Assembly: GCA_030737835.1 (NCBI GenBank)
Contig: CM060853.1
Coordinates: 19,216,895-19,280,894 of the forward strand
Source of the DNA: Acorus gramineus
Taxonomy: Eukaryota > Streptophyta > Magnoliopsida > Acorales > Acoraceae
Direction: 5' to 3'
DNA length: 64,000 nucleotides
Shown: piece by piece, positions 24,108 through 33,521 of the stretch
How the letters are laid out: each line of letters starts with the position of its first letter
How positions within the stretch are numbered: the first letter of the stretch is position 1
Translations under genes and position numbers: made by a program
Notes under the pieces: generated by a model
Database searches by the model: none
What the model was told of the DNA's origin: nothing
Seen by the model: the letters and a program-made list of their open reading frames with translations, nothing else

Positions 24108-25270
24108 GGGAGTGTTTGGTTGCACTTATTATAAGCACTTATCAGGCTTAAAGCTGAAAATCAGCTATAATTGTGTTTGGTAAGAGTTTAAATAAGCTCA
24201 TATATCCTTCCGCGTTCAGATAAATATCTTCGGAATTTTTCAGCTGAAACCCGGGCACTTATTAATCCGCAGTCCCCGAGCGCAAATTTTACGCCGATGT
24301 AAAATGACCCCTGTACCCCTGAAACTTACCCCAATTTACGAGTGGTATATAAGGTCGAAATAGAGTTTCTCTCTCTCCTCACCCCTCTCTCTTCGTCGAC
24401 TCCTTCGAAGAAACACAAAAAGGGATCGACCCTACGAAACCCTAATCGACCGAACGGACGACCTCGGCCTTCTCTTAGCGCCAAATAACCCCAAAGTCTC
24501 CTCCCCTAATCGATGTGTGTTAACCCCTCTCTCTGTTCTCGTCGCCCCTGATCGCCGGACAGTTATCGACATCTCCGCCTGTTGGTCGGCGAGGTTCTTC
24601 TTGGACTCACGCGGCGGCGGAGGCGGCGTAGGGGGCGCGGGTTCGGCAGGGACGCCGATGGCCTCGCCGTCGAAGTGTTCCTTCACGAGGCCCGTCGACC
24701 AGGAGGAGACGCTGTCCCATCCGCTGTCACCGCCACTGCCTCCGCCCCCCGTCCATTCGTCTCCGCCACCGCCGCCGCCGCCGAGGGCGGTGGAGAGAGA
24801 CCGGGAGGTGGCGGATCTGGCGGTCAAGGGAGCGACGGAGATGCGGACGATAAAGGCGCGGAGGTTTTGGGTGGGTTGATAAAAACCGTCTGATTCATGG
24901 AAATTAAGACCTTCACTGTTCATCACGAGGAGGTTTATGTAATGGGCTTGATCAGGAAGATTTTCAACGTGTGGGTAACCAGACACAAGTTTATTTTGGT
25001 TCTAACCAGGGTAGTAGTGGTTGACGTATTTTTAACATGTAAAAAAAGGACAATCTTTAATATCTCCAATAAAAAATGGACTCAAATACCCTTCCAATAA
25101 GCACATATGTCACTTGGTTAACCAAACACACTTATTTAAATAACTGCATAAAAGTATCCGTTAAACCAAACGCTTTTATTACTTAACTCTTAAAGATTAT
25201 CATCATAACTTTTTTCTGCACTTATTAATCAGCACTTAAAATCCGCTTTCCGCCGCTGCCAAACAGCACC
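24108..25270. mobile_element. Nested PIF/Harbinger-like element with GC-rich insert
   Basis: Ends GGGAGTGTTTGG and, reverse-complemented, GGTGCTGTTTGG, with TTA directly outside both (24105-24107 and 25271-25273), the Harbinger target duplication. Both subterminal regions are AT-rich with AAGCACTTAT-type motifs. The middle (about 24360-24880) is strikingly GC-rich, with a long open frame on minus (24432-24986) rich in Gly, Pro and Ser and overlapping open frames on plus. No transposase motif was recognised. The GC-rich core looks like captured host sequence. Confidence 0.7.
24432..24986 (-). other. Open frame of unknown origin inside the nested element
   Basis: An open frame of 184 codons with a seven-glycine run, a GGGGSGG stretch and a PPTPPPPPR stretch. 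High GC makes long chance frames likely, and the opposite strand is also open over the same part. I do not recognise a family. It is reported as the most protein-like part of the element, not as a supported gene. Confidence 0.25.
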
Positions 25271-25472
25271 TTAGTTTGGTCTTTTCAACCATTTTTAGTG
25301 GCGCTAACGATTTTTTGATGGAGAAAATTAACCCTAGCTGATCACGTCTGTTGACCGCATGGGTATGGATGCACAACTTATGGGTTTTTCAGGGGTACAA
25401 GACAGACCATTTGAAGCGGGATATTTTGACAAAATCAAGATTTAATAGGTGTATATATATGCAAAAAGCCCT

Positions 25473-25960
25473 ATATATATTTTATTAGACAAGTACATAT
25501 ATGTCTCTAAAAAAACATGTTGGCTGTAAAAAAAAAAATGGTTTCGTGGCATTTTTCCAATAAAAAAATGATGCATCCAGTCTTTCTCTCCAACCATCTT
25601 GCTTTTTATGTTAATGTATATATGCTCGTCTAATGAATTATATACTATAATAAAAATAAAAGTATATATCTAGATCAACAAACACATATTTTTAAAAAAA
25701 AAAATTTAATTTTTCATATACTACAATACTAGTGAAAATACATACTACACTAAAATAATATACATTCCTTTATTGAAAGGTCAAAAAATCATAACTAAAT
25801 TATAGACAGAAATTACAAAACAGCTTGAGTGTATGATAAAATCATTTTATGTGCTACACAAATAGATCGAGATGGATATGCAATCCTCAACCGCGCTATC
25901 TCTCTAATAAATAAGAAACCCGGCCAACAGTCAACAAATCTTTGTTTTCACCGCATGGAT
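25473..25960. other. AT-rich intergenic
   Basis: No gene seen. About 55 bp near its end (25910-25966, with GTCAACAAATCTTTGTTTTCA) is repeated at about 27779-27832, just upstream of DOX-3. Confidence 0.5.
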
Positions 25961-25962
25961 GC

Positions 25963-26160
25963 AACGGCAGGGCTGGCAGGTCCGTCGGCAAGGCACAACG
26001 GCAGGGCTGGCAGGGTACGTCGGCAGGGTTGACAGGTCCGTCGGCAGGGCACCGCAGGGCGCATCCGCAGGGCACGACAGCAGGGCTGGCAGGGCACGTT
26101 GGCAGGGCTGGTAGGGCACAACGGCAGGGCGAGCAGGGCACATCGGCAGGGCAGGCAGTG
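25963..26160. repeat. GC-rich minisatellite
   Basis: About ten imperfect units of roughly 20 bp built on GGCAGGGCTGGCAGGGCAC, in a very AT-rich setting. Read on minus it gives repeated Pro/Ala/Cys-rich peptide in several frames. It adjoins the primer-site side of the LTR at 26267, so it may belong to the internal region of that element. Confidence 0.8.
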
Positions 26161-26266
26161 TAGAACTTTTAGATCTCGCGAGCAAAATTCCTCCCCAATC
26201 GAAGCGGGGAAGAGAAAGAGAAGCTTTTGTGGATCTAGGATTTTTGAGGTGGAGGTTCTGATACCA

Positions 26267-26446
26267 TGTTAGAATAAAAGAAAAGGAATTCTTGTTATTG
26301 TATTAGAGGAGTCAAAGGCTCTATTTATAGATACATAGAGGAATCTCTAAAATATCAGAAAAGGAATATAGGAAAACTAAGAAACTAATAATATAATAAT
26401 AATGATAATAAAGACATAACATTATTCTAATAATGACTCTTTAACA
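26267..26446 (-). mobile_element. LTR of a Copia-like or small LTR element (single LTR with PBS)
   Basis: The segment begins TGTTAGAATAAAAG and ends GACTCTTTAACA (TG...CA). On the minus strand, TGGTATCAGAACC immediately follows it, matching the initiator-tRNA primer-binding site of many plant Copia elements. The second LTR was not found in this window, so the element is truncated at its other side. Confidence 0.6.
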
Positions 26447-26984
26447 AACCTAAAAACAAAGAGAAGAAACTAAAAAAAATAAAATCAATTTGAACCACAT
26501 GCATTCTTTCCACGCTTGAGTTATGGAAGACATAATCAATTAAAATAGAAAAATCAGTGCATGGGTTATGAAACACAAAATCATTTAAAACAGTGTTGTT
26601 ATTCACATTCCAAATATAGCAAAGTATACTTTTTGCAAAGGCGTATAAGTATATAATTAACTAGATGAGATTTACTATTTATTAAAAATTAAAACTGTTT
26701 ATGAAATTATTCACAGAGCTGGTCCCCGACATTCAATTATAAACATTTACACACATTTCTTTTTATAACACTAAATATAGACTAATATATCTTGTTAGCC
26801 ATCCATTAAGGTATATTCCATTGTTAAATAAAAAATTATTCCATTTAATTTGAAATTCAATTAAAAACGGTGTAACCCACAATGTTTAAGAAGAAAAACA
26901 CATTCACCACACAATCAAACAGCTAGCAAACTTTGACGAAATGACCAAAATGTCCCTAAATGGTGGAACTATAAAAAAAGGGGG
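26447..26984. other. AT-rich intergenic, nothing recognised
   Basis: No gene or bounded element seen. Confidence 0.5.
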
Positions 26985-27662
26985 GGGTTTTAAAGACGTT
27001 TGAGTCCCTATAAACATCTATAAATCCATATAAGTCCTTGTAAACTTGGGGTAGAACAATTACATCCCTAAAAACACAAAAAATATCTAATACATCCCTA
27101 TTGTTAAATCATTTTTTAACCTATCATAGTTAAAATTCACCATAGACGTGATTTTACTATTATATCATCCACAATACACAACATGATGATTAATATGAGC
27201 TTTTTAACTTATGTAAACACCTCATCAAAATGTAAAATAAAAAATCTAAGTAATATCTATAGTATAATAAATATAATACATAAACAAAATTATCTTCATA
27301 ATTATAATTGTTTGAAATAGAAGCAAAAAAAATAATAATAATGGAGTAGTACGCAACAATAAAGTCAAAATCTGCAAAAGAAAAAAAAGAAGTGAAAAAG
27401 AGTTTAATCAAGGACAAGATGGTCATTTAAAAAGATATATATGTTTTTTTTCTATTTTTTCAGTTATTTATATAAGTGTTTAATTTCACACAGATGGAAT
27501 ATTATAGGAATATATCATCAAATTGGATAAAAAAATTAACGTATGGATTAAATTGATTTATCATAACAGTTTAAAGGACTTGTATGTCTAACTCTAAATT
27601 AGTTTGCAAAGGACTTATATGAATTTGTGGATGTTTACGGGGGACTCAAATGATCTTCACCC
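26985..27662. mobile_element. Foldback-type element related to the one at 8063
   Basis: Inverted ends of about 60 bp: the left reads GGGTTTTAAAGACGTTTGAG and the right, reverse-complemented, GGGTGAAGATCATTTGAGTC. Both then have a GTAAACATC or ATAAACATC stretch and CATATAAGTCCTT. Style and terminal motif resemble the 8063-9095 foldback. It ends about 290 bp before the DOX-3 start codon. Poly-A at the right border hides any target duplication. Confidence 0.6.
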
Positions 27663-27954
27663 AAAAAAAAAAAAAATGCCAGCGGTTTTTATTGGCAGCA
27701 TTAGATATTGATTGGGCAAAATTTGTCGTTACTGTGACAAATTAAAGTAATATAAAAAAAACAAAAAAATAGTATAGATATAAGAAACCCGAGAGTCAAC
27801 AAATCTTTGTTTTCATTGCATGGCTGCAATAAGAGCCCCGTTTGGTGGGACTAGACCCCTCACCATTTTCTGATCCCCTTTGATATCAATCACATGATGA
27901 CACCCACTCATTCCACCACTTCAAAAAAATATCACCACCAACACTCAACCAGGC

Positions 27955-29446
27955 ATGGCCACCACCACAGCCATCACCGGAGAATCTCCCTATGACAGGG
28001 CAAAAGAACTGAAGGCCTTCGACGACACAAAATCCGGCGTGAAGGGCCTCGTCGACCACGGCACACCCGACCTCCCAAAGTTCTTCCTCCACCCTCAAGA
28101 AGACCTCCCAAAGCCATCCGACGCGAGCCCCGGGCGACCCGAGGTCCCCGTCGTGGACCTCGACGCGAGCCGGGCTGTGATAGTGGAGGAGATACGACGG
28201 GCGTCGGAGGAGTGGGGGTTCTTCCAGGTGGTGAACCATGGGGTGCCACTGGAGGTAATGGAGGAGATGGTGCGGGGGACGGGGAGGTTCCACGAGCAGG
28301 ACAATGAGGCGAGGGCCGCCTTCTACAGCAGGGACTTCATGCGCCCGGTGAAGTTCTCTAGCAACTTCGACCTCTACCAAGCCAAGGCTGCCAATTGGCG
28401 TGACACTCTCTCGTGCTTCTTCGATGTCGATCCCATGGATCCAAAAGAGCTACCTCAAGTTTGCAGGTAGGACTAGTTTGATAACCCTCATCATTCTACT
28501 TCTGCTGAAACAGTTTAATAAATGGCATCTCAAGAAAATTCTCTTTGATTTTTTTGTATTGTTGAGTCTATTAGGACTTGAATCATGTGGAATGAGAATT
28601 TCTTTTTTTAAATAAGGGTGCAACGTTCAAGCGGGTTGGGTTGGGTTAAAAAGTGAATTTTGTGTTGGAGTGCAAGGTAGAGAATTTCTTCTATACTAGA
28701 GTTATCAAACTCGCACTTATTATCCCCTCCAATCCAGTTCATGCCACACTTGCCATCTAATCTTGCACAAACAATCTCATGTTAGGGAGATCATGCTCGA
28801 GTACCGGAAGCATATGATGTCCTTGACGGACACATTGTCGGAGATCCTCTCGGAGGCTCTTGGGCTGGAATCTGGCTACTTGAAGAGAATCAACTGCATG
28901 AACACTCAGTTCTTTTCTTATCACTACTACCCTCAATGCCCTGAGCCGGATCGAACCCTAGGAGCCACCAAGCATTCGGACCCGGCCTTCCTCACCATCG
29001 TCCTCCAGGACGATCAAGGCGGCCTCCAAGTCCGGTACAAAGACTATTGGGTGGATGTTAAGCCTATTCAAGGAGCCTTTGTTGTGAACATAGGAGACCT
29101 ACTTCAGGTGACATTTATGTGGTCTGTATACCTCAATCTATGCTTATTCTCTTAATTGATGTGTTGCTAATGTGAATTTTTTTTTTTTTTGTAGCTTATC
29201 ACGAATGGCAAGTTCAAGAGTGTGGAGCATCGGGTGCTAGCGAGTCATGGTGGGACTAGGTTGTCAGTTGCATGCTTTCTGAATCCAAGTATGTACACTG
29301 ATGAGAGGGTCTATGGCCCTATTAAGGAATTACTATCCGAGGGAGAACCTCCAAGATACAAGGGTGTCAGGGTGAGAGAGTATCAACAGCACTTCAATTC
29401 AAAAGGGCTTGCAGGGAAGGACGCCTTGAAAGATTTCGAACTGTGA
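27955..29446 (+). CDS. 2-oxoglutarate/Fe(II) dioxygenase, ACC-oxidase-homolog type (DOX-3)
   Basis: Exons 27955-28466, 28786-29107 and 29195-29446 encode 361 residues with GT-AG junctions at the positions used in DOX-1 and DOX-2. It begins MATTTAITGESPYDRAKELK. The N-terminal domain has [14 protein letters not shown]. Iron ligands are H234 and D236 (TKHSDPAF, with Ser between, rather than Thr as in the other two) and H290 (VEHRV); the 2-oxoglutarate pair is R300-x-S302. The protein is closer to DOX-2 than to DOX-1 in exon 1. A foldback element ends near -290, so its promoter is short or transposon-influenced. The segment from mid-intron 1 through the 3' flank was copied downstream to make the broken gene at 30384. 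Substrate unknown; soluble oxidase of specialised or hormone metabolism by family. Confidence 0.92.
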
Positions 29447-29449
29447 CTA

Positions 29450-30383
29450 ATGGAGTGGAATGTAGAGATATTCATAGATAGCATGCTGAGAATCTGTTCG
29501 GATGTTCTAAATTAATAAATTTAGAAATTCCAAGTACATGTGATGGAAACTATACATGTTGTAAATTATATGCCCCATGTGCCATGGATTCACGAATTCA
29601 TATCAAAATGTTCTTGAAGGATGAAATGGCCAAACAATTAATAATGGTTATCAAGAAAAAAAAAAGATGATAAATAAGAGTTTCATTGAAGATCACCAAT
29701 AAGCATGTCACTCATGTCTAGAGGTTCTTTCTTCCAATATCACACTGTCAATTAAGAGTAACACCTGGGCCAAATTCCATCACCAGCCTGGAGGCCATCT
29801 ATTTCAACAAGATAATGTTACGTACAACCTCATTTTTAGTCCTAATTACAGTTTATATGTGTTTTAAATTTTTTAAAATAGCATCATCTAATGAGGTACA
29901 TGTTTTTATAAAAAAATGAAGCATATACTCCAATGAATTACATGGATGCATTTATAAAAAATGTATAAAAAATTTATCGAAACATATACCTAGTTAACGT
30001 GAATATAAATTTTCTATCGATGCATATGAGACTGGAATTGGAGCTGAGAAAAAAAACTATGTGTAACAACACATTCCGAAAAACCGCAATCAGTCAGCCT
30101 TGAAACACACATTATTACAAAAAGTGAAATACATACCTATATCAACCAATGCATATTTCTATTTTTAAAAATATTAATAATTTTTCATATACTTCATTAG
30201 TGAAAATATATACTTAACAATGGGGTTACAAAACAGATTGAGTATGTGAGGCACAAAAAAAAAGACTAATGTTAGATACAACCCTATATATAATCATATA
30301 AACTGTCCGCACATGTTTTAATTTTTCAAAAATAGTAAATCTTGTTTAGTGAGTTATATGCTTTCTGAATTGCATGGATGCAT
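29450..30383. other. DOX-3 3' flank and AT-rich spacer
   Basis: 29455-29810 is the DOX-3 3' region and matches the flank of the pseudogene (31130-31575). 29818-30380 is AT-rich and holds two similar segments (around 29825 and 30270, both with ACAACC...ATATGTGTTTT-like or ACTGTCCGCACATG text) that look like old dispersed repeat; no gene seen. Confidence 0.5.
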
Positions 30384-31122
30384 AGAGTTATCAAACTCGC
30401 ACTTATTATCCCCTCCAATCCAATTCATGCCAAACCTGCCATCTAATCTTGCACAAACAATCTCATGTTAGGGAGATACTGGAAGCATATAATTGTCCTT
30501 GATGGACACATTGTCAGAGATCCTCTCGAAGGCTCCTGAGCTGGAATCTGGCTACCTGAAGAGAATCAACTGCATGAGCACTTAGTTCTTTGCTTATCAC
30601 TACTACCCTCAGTGCCCCGAGCCGGATCAAACCCTAGGAGCCACCAAGCATTTGGACCCGGCCTTCCTCACCATCATCCTCCAGGACGATCAAGGCGGCC
30701 TCCAAGTCCGATACAAAGACTATTGGGTTGATGTTTCACCTATTCGACGAGCCTTTGTTGTGAACATAGGAGACCTACTTCAGGTGACATTTATGTGGTT
30801 TGTATACCTCAAATCTATGCTTATTCTCTTAATTGATGTGTTGCTAATGTCAGTGTTTTTTTTGGTGTAGCTTATCACGAATGGCAAGTTCAAGAGTGTG
30901 GAGCATTGGGTGCTAGCGAGTCATGGTGGGACTAGGTTGTCAGTTGCATGCTTTCTGCCTTTAAGTATGTACACTGATGAGAGGGTCCATGGGCCTATTG
31001 AGGAATTGCTATCCGAGGGAGAACCTCCAAGATACAAGAGTGTCAGGATGAGAGAGTATATGCAACACTACAATTCCAAAGGGCTTGCAGGGAAGGGTGC
31101 TCTGAAAGATTTCCAACTTTGA
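30384..31122 (+). pseudogene. Truncated and broken copy of DOX-3 (exons 2 and 3)
   Basis: The match to DOX-3 begins inside intron 1 (AGAGTTATCAAACTCGCACT at 28698 and at 30385), so exon 1 is absent. The exon 2 copy (30472-30783) is 312 bp against 322: a small deletion just after the acceptor (GGAGATACTGG) shifts the frame. A Gln codon has become TAG (about 30581). The iron motif reads KHLDP rather than KHSDP. Exon 3 (30871-31122) remains fully open with its splice acceptor, although the Arg after the last iron-binding His is now Trp. Without exon 1 and with the frameshift it cannot make an enzyme. It may still be transcribed. Confidence 0.9.
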
Positions 31123-31391
31123 CTATTGGAGCTGAAGGTAAAGATATTCATAGATAGCAAGCTGAGAATCTCTGTTTTGATGTTCTAAATTTATAAATTC
31201 CAAGTATGAGTAGAGGGGGATCATCAACTATACAGGATGCACTGTAAATTATATGCCCCATGTGCCATGGCCCATGGATTCACCAATTCATAACAAACGT
31301 TCTTGAAAGGGTGAAATGGCCACACAATCAATAACGGTTATCAAGAGAAAAAAAACAGATGACAAATACAAGTTTTATTGAAAATTACATA

Positions 31392-31512
31392 CCTCTATTC
31401 TAAATGTTCTTTTTTCCAATATCATACTCACTCATGTCTAGGTGTTCTTTTTTCCAATATCATACTGTCACTCATGTCTAGATGTTCTTTTTTCCAATAT
31501 CATACTGTCACT
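31392..31512. repeat. Three tandem ~40-bp units
   Basis: TGTTCTTTTTTCCAATATCA followed by TACTGTCACTCATGTCTAG-like text, three times in a row. DOX-3's flank (about 29715-29750) has only one unit, so expansion happened in this copy or contraction in the other. Confidence 0.8.
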
Positions 31513-31588
31513 GAATTAACATCAACACCCGGGGAAAATCCCATCACCAGCCCTGAGGACATCTATTCCAAAAATCCCAATCAGGCAG

Positions 31589-31942
31589 TCACCTGCTCCT
31601 CCCCTTCCCAATCTTCCCCTCGAGCCCAAGACCTTGTCGTTGTCGTCGTTCTTCATGTCTCCACCCAAGCTTCAAGAGGAAGCCTCGCTTGGGTGTCATG
31701 GGGACTGGCTTGGACAATAGAGGTGGAGGGGGAGGAAGAGGAAGAGGAGGGACCATGGGAAGGTCCTCTATGGGGAAGATCTCGTTGTGCATGCGCAGTG
31801 TGTGGAATCGGAGGTACTTCATCTCCAGTGACTTCGTCAGGATGTTCCTCGCCAGCGGTGGCGATGCCCCACCCCAGTTGTTGGAACCCATCGACGGGTG
31901 CTGCAGTGTCCGGAAGTCCAGGAACTCCCTTTCCTCCATCAT
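31589..31942 (-). CDS. Small protein of unknown function
   Basis: A 117-residue open frame starting MMEEREFLDFRTLQHPSMGS, with ARNILTKSLEMKYLRFHTLR in the middle, a proline-rich PLPLPPPPPLL stretch and a basic, Gly/Arg-rich tail. The first 60 residues have ordinary protein composition and look like a folded or regulatory segment; I cannot assign a family. No signal peptide or membrane segment. The leader just upstream is A-rich. A shorter version of its 3' flank seems to lie after DOX-3, which suggests the DOX-3 partial duplication extended to the end of this gene. No intron is needed. It could be noncoding, but the composition argues for a gene. Confidence 0.5.
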   Translation of the reverse strand: MMEEREFLDFRTLQHPSMGSNNWGGASPPLARNILTKSLEMKYLRFHTLRMHNEIFPIEDLPMVPPLPLPPPPPLLSKPVPMTPKRGFLLKLGWRHEERRQRQGLGLEGKIGKGRSR

Positions 31943-31944
31943 CT

Positions 31945-33520
31945 CTGTTTTTTTTTCTTTGGTTTCTCTCTAGCCATATCTACAGAGGGAGGGTATCATT
32001 GCATGACATCTTTGAACAAAAAATTACACACTTTGGAGGCATGCAGAAGAAGACAAAAAGGGTGGCGGTCTGAATGAAGAACAATAATCGACAACCATAG
32101 TATTAATATACGATTGATTGTGAAACTCAGTGCATTTGGCGGGCCCTGATTAGCTCAGATTGGGATTTTCAATAAAACGGAAGGAAGGTACACCAACTCC
32201 AATGAAAAAAGAGATACACATCCCTACATATCAGATTATGGATAGCAGGAAGTTACTATTATTTCTCCATCCACACACATTGAGCTGCACATAATCAATG
32301 TATGATATTCTGCTTCAACAAATATAACCGGTACTGAAAACAGCAGACTAATTCTGGCAATTTTTTAATAATGCAGGCATGCACATTGAATTAGTAATCC
32401 AGAATGGCCCTCCACTACCCGGATGAGCTTGTTGGAACGTTATAACCGGTGGTGTTCTGTACTCATAGAGCATGAATACAAACATGACACATTCGATTCA
32501 ATATCAGTTTCCAGCCTGTAATACTCTGTATGTATAGGCCACTTGTATGTTTCACCAATATTCCATCCAAACAACTTACACTAAAAAGGAATTGTTTAAC
32601 TTTACACTATATAATCCAGGGGGTAGTGTGTTCATGTTTGATTATTTTCATTCAATTCTGATGCCCGAAAGGAGGACCAGTTTTCAGGTCCCTTGTCAAC
32701 AATAATGGGGGCTCATGGGGGCTCTTCTAGCATACTTGTTCTCGGGGAGAAATTGTACATGGGAAGGTATACTTTTAACTTTCACATCCTATCATAATAA
32801 TATGGCTCTAAAACCTCTGGTTTTCAATCCACCGTATAATAGGAGCAGCAATTGTCATTGATAATAATGGGCTTTACTTGGTGTTGGGGGGCAAGGAAAG
32901 AGGCCAAGAACAATACATTAAGACACTAAGTGGCATTCTAATTGATCTATGAAGACCAGAATGAATAAGGCAAATACAAAGAGAACCAAATTTCTAAGAA
33001 TTGACAAAAAGGGATCATCTGCAGTGTAGGTTCTGACTGCTGTGCACGACCAAAAGATAAAACATGAGGTACCATTGAAAAGAATGACTAAAACCCCAAA
33101 AGGGAAACAATGTAAGAAGAAGATGAAAGCAGGTTTAACTGTATCACTGAAAAGGTTGTGAAAATATGTTAAAAATATATTTAAGACGTTGAGCATTTTT
33201 CATTAATTTTTCAAATGAATCATAGTAGTGGTTGAGCAATTTAAAATGGAGTAAGAAGGAATGAATTCTTTCCACCAAACATGTTTCCAAGCATTTGCAT
33301 CAACAGTCTCACTTCTTGGAATGAATAATCATATGGTGAGGTTCTTCGTTTTTTTATGCAAGTTACAGAAAAATTAGACCGACAGCAAGGTGGAGTCAAG
33401 CCAGTTACCTTCCATGTGCAGAGGAATGCAATGTCACAGCACAACAGGAAAACAGCTGACAGTTATTGCCATATTGGTGACGTTTGAAGCATGCCTCATA
33501 AATTGAAGAACCATTGAAAC
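31945..33520. other. Intergenic between the small gene and ETFB
   Basis: No gene or bounded element recognised. The right part is probably the ETFB 3' UTR. Confidence 0.4.
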
Positions 33521-33521
33521 A

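Larger units (their letters stand above)
22872..25472. mobile_element. Mutator-like element, non-autonomous, ~2.6 kb
   Basis: Long inverted termini of about 130 bp: the left begins AGGGTTTTTTTGCATATATA and the right, reverse-complemented, begins AGGGCTTTTTGCATATATA. Both continue through a GTCAAAAT stretch, a TGGTC stretch, and GAAAAACCCATAAGTTGTG followed by a CATCCATACCC-like stretch. No target duplication is visible and no transposase was recognised. Another element is nested inside at 24108-25270. Confidence 0.7.

Noticed and set aside
24517-24893. Plus-strand proteins in the GC-rich core
   Set aside because: Several overlapping frames are open because of GC bias; no known domain in any.
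25829-26185. Cys/Pro/Ala-rich proteins over the minisatellite
   Set aside because: All are translations of a tandem repeat in different frames.
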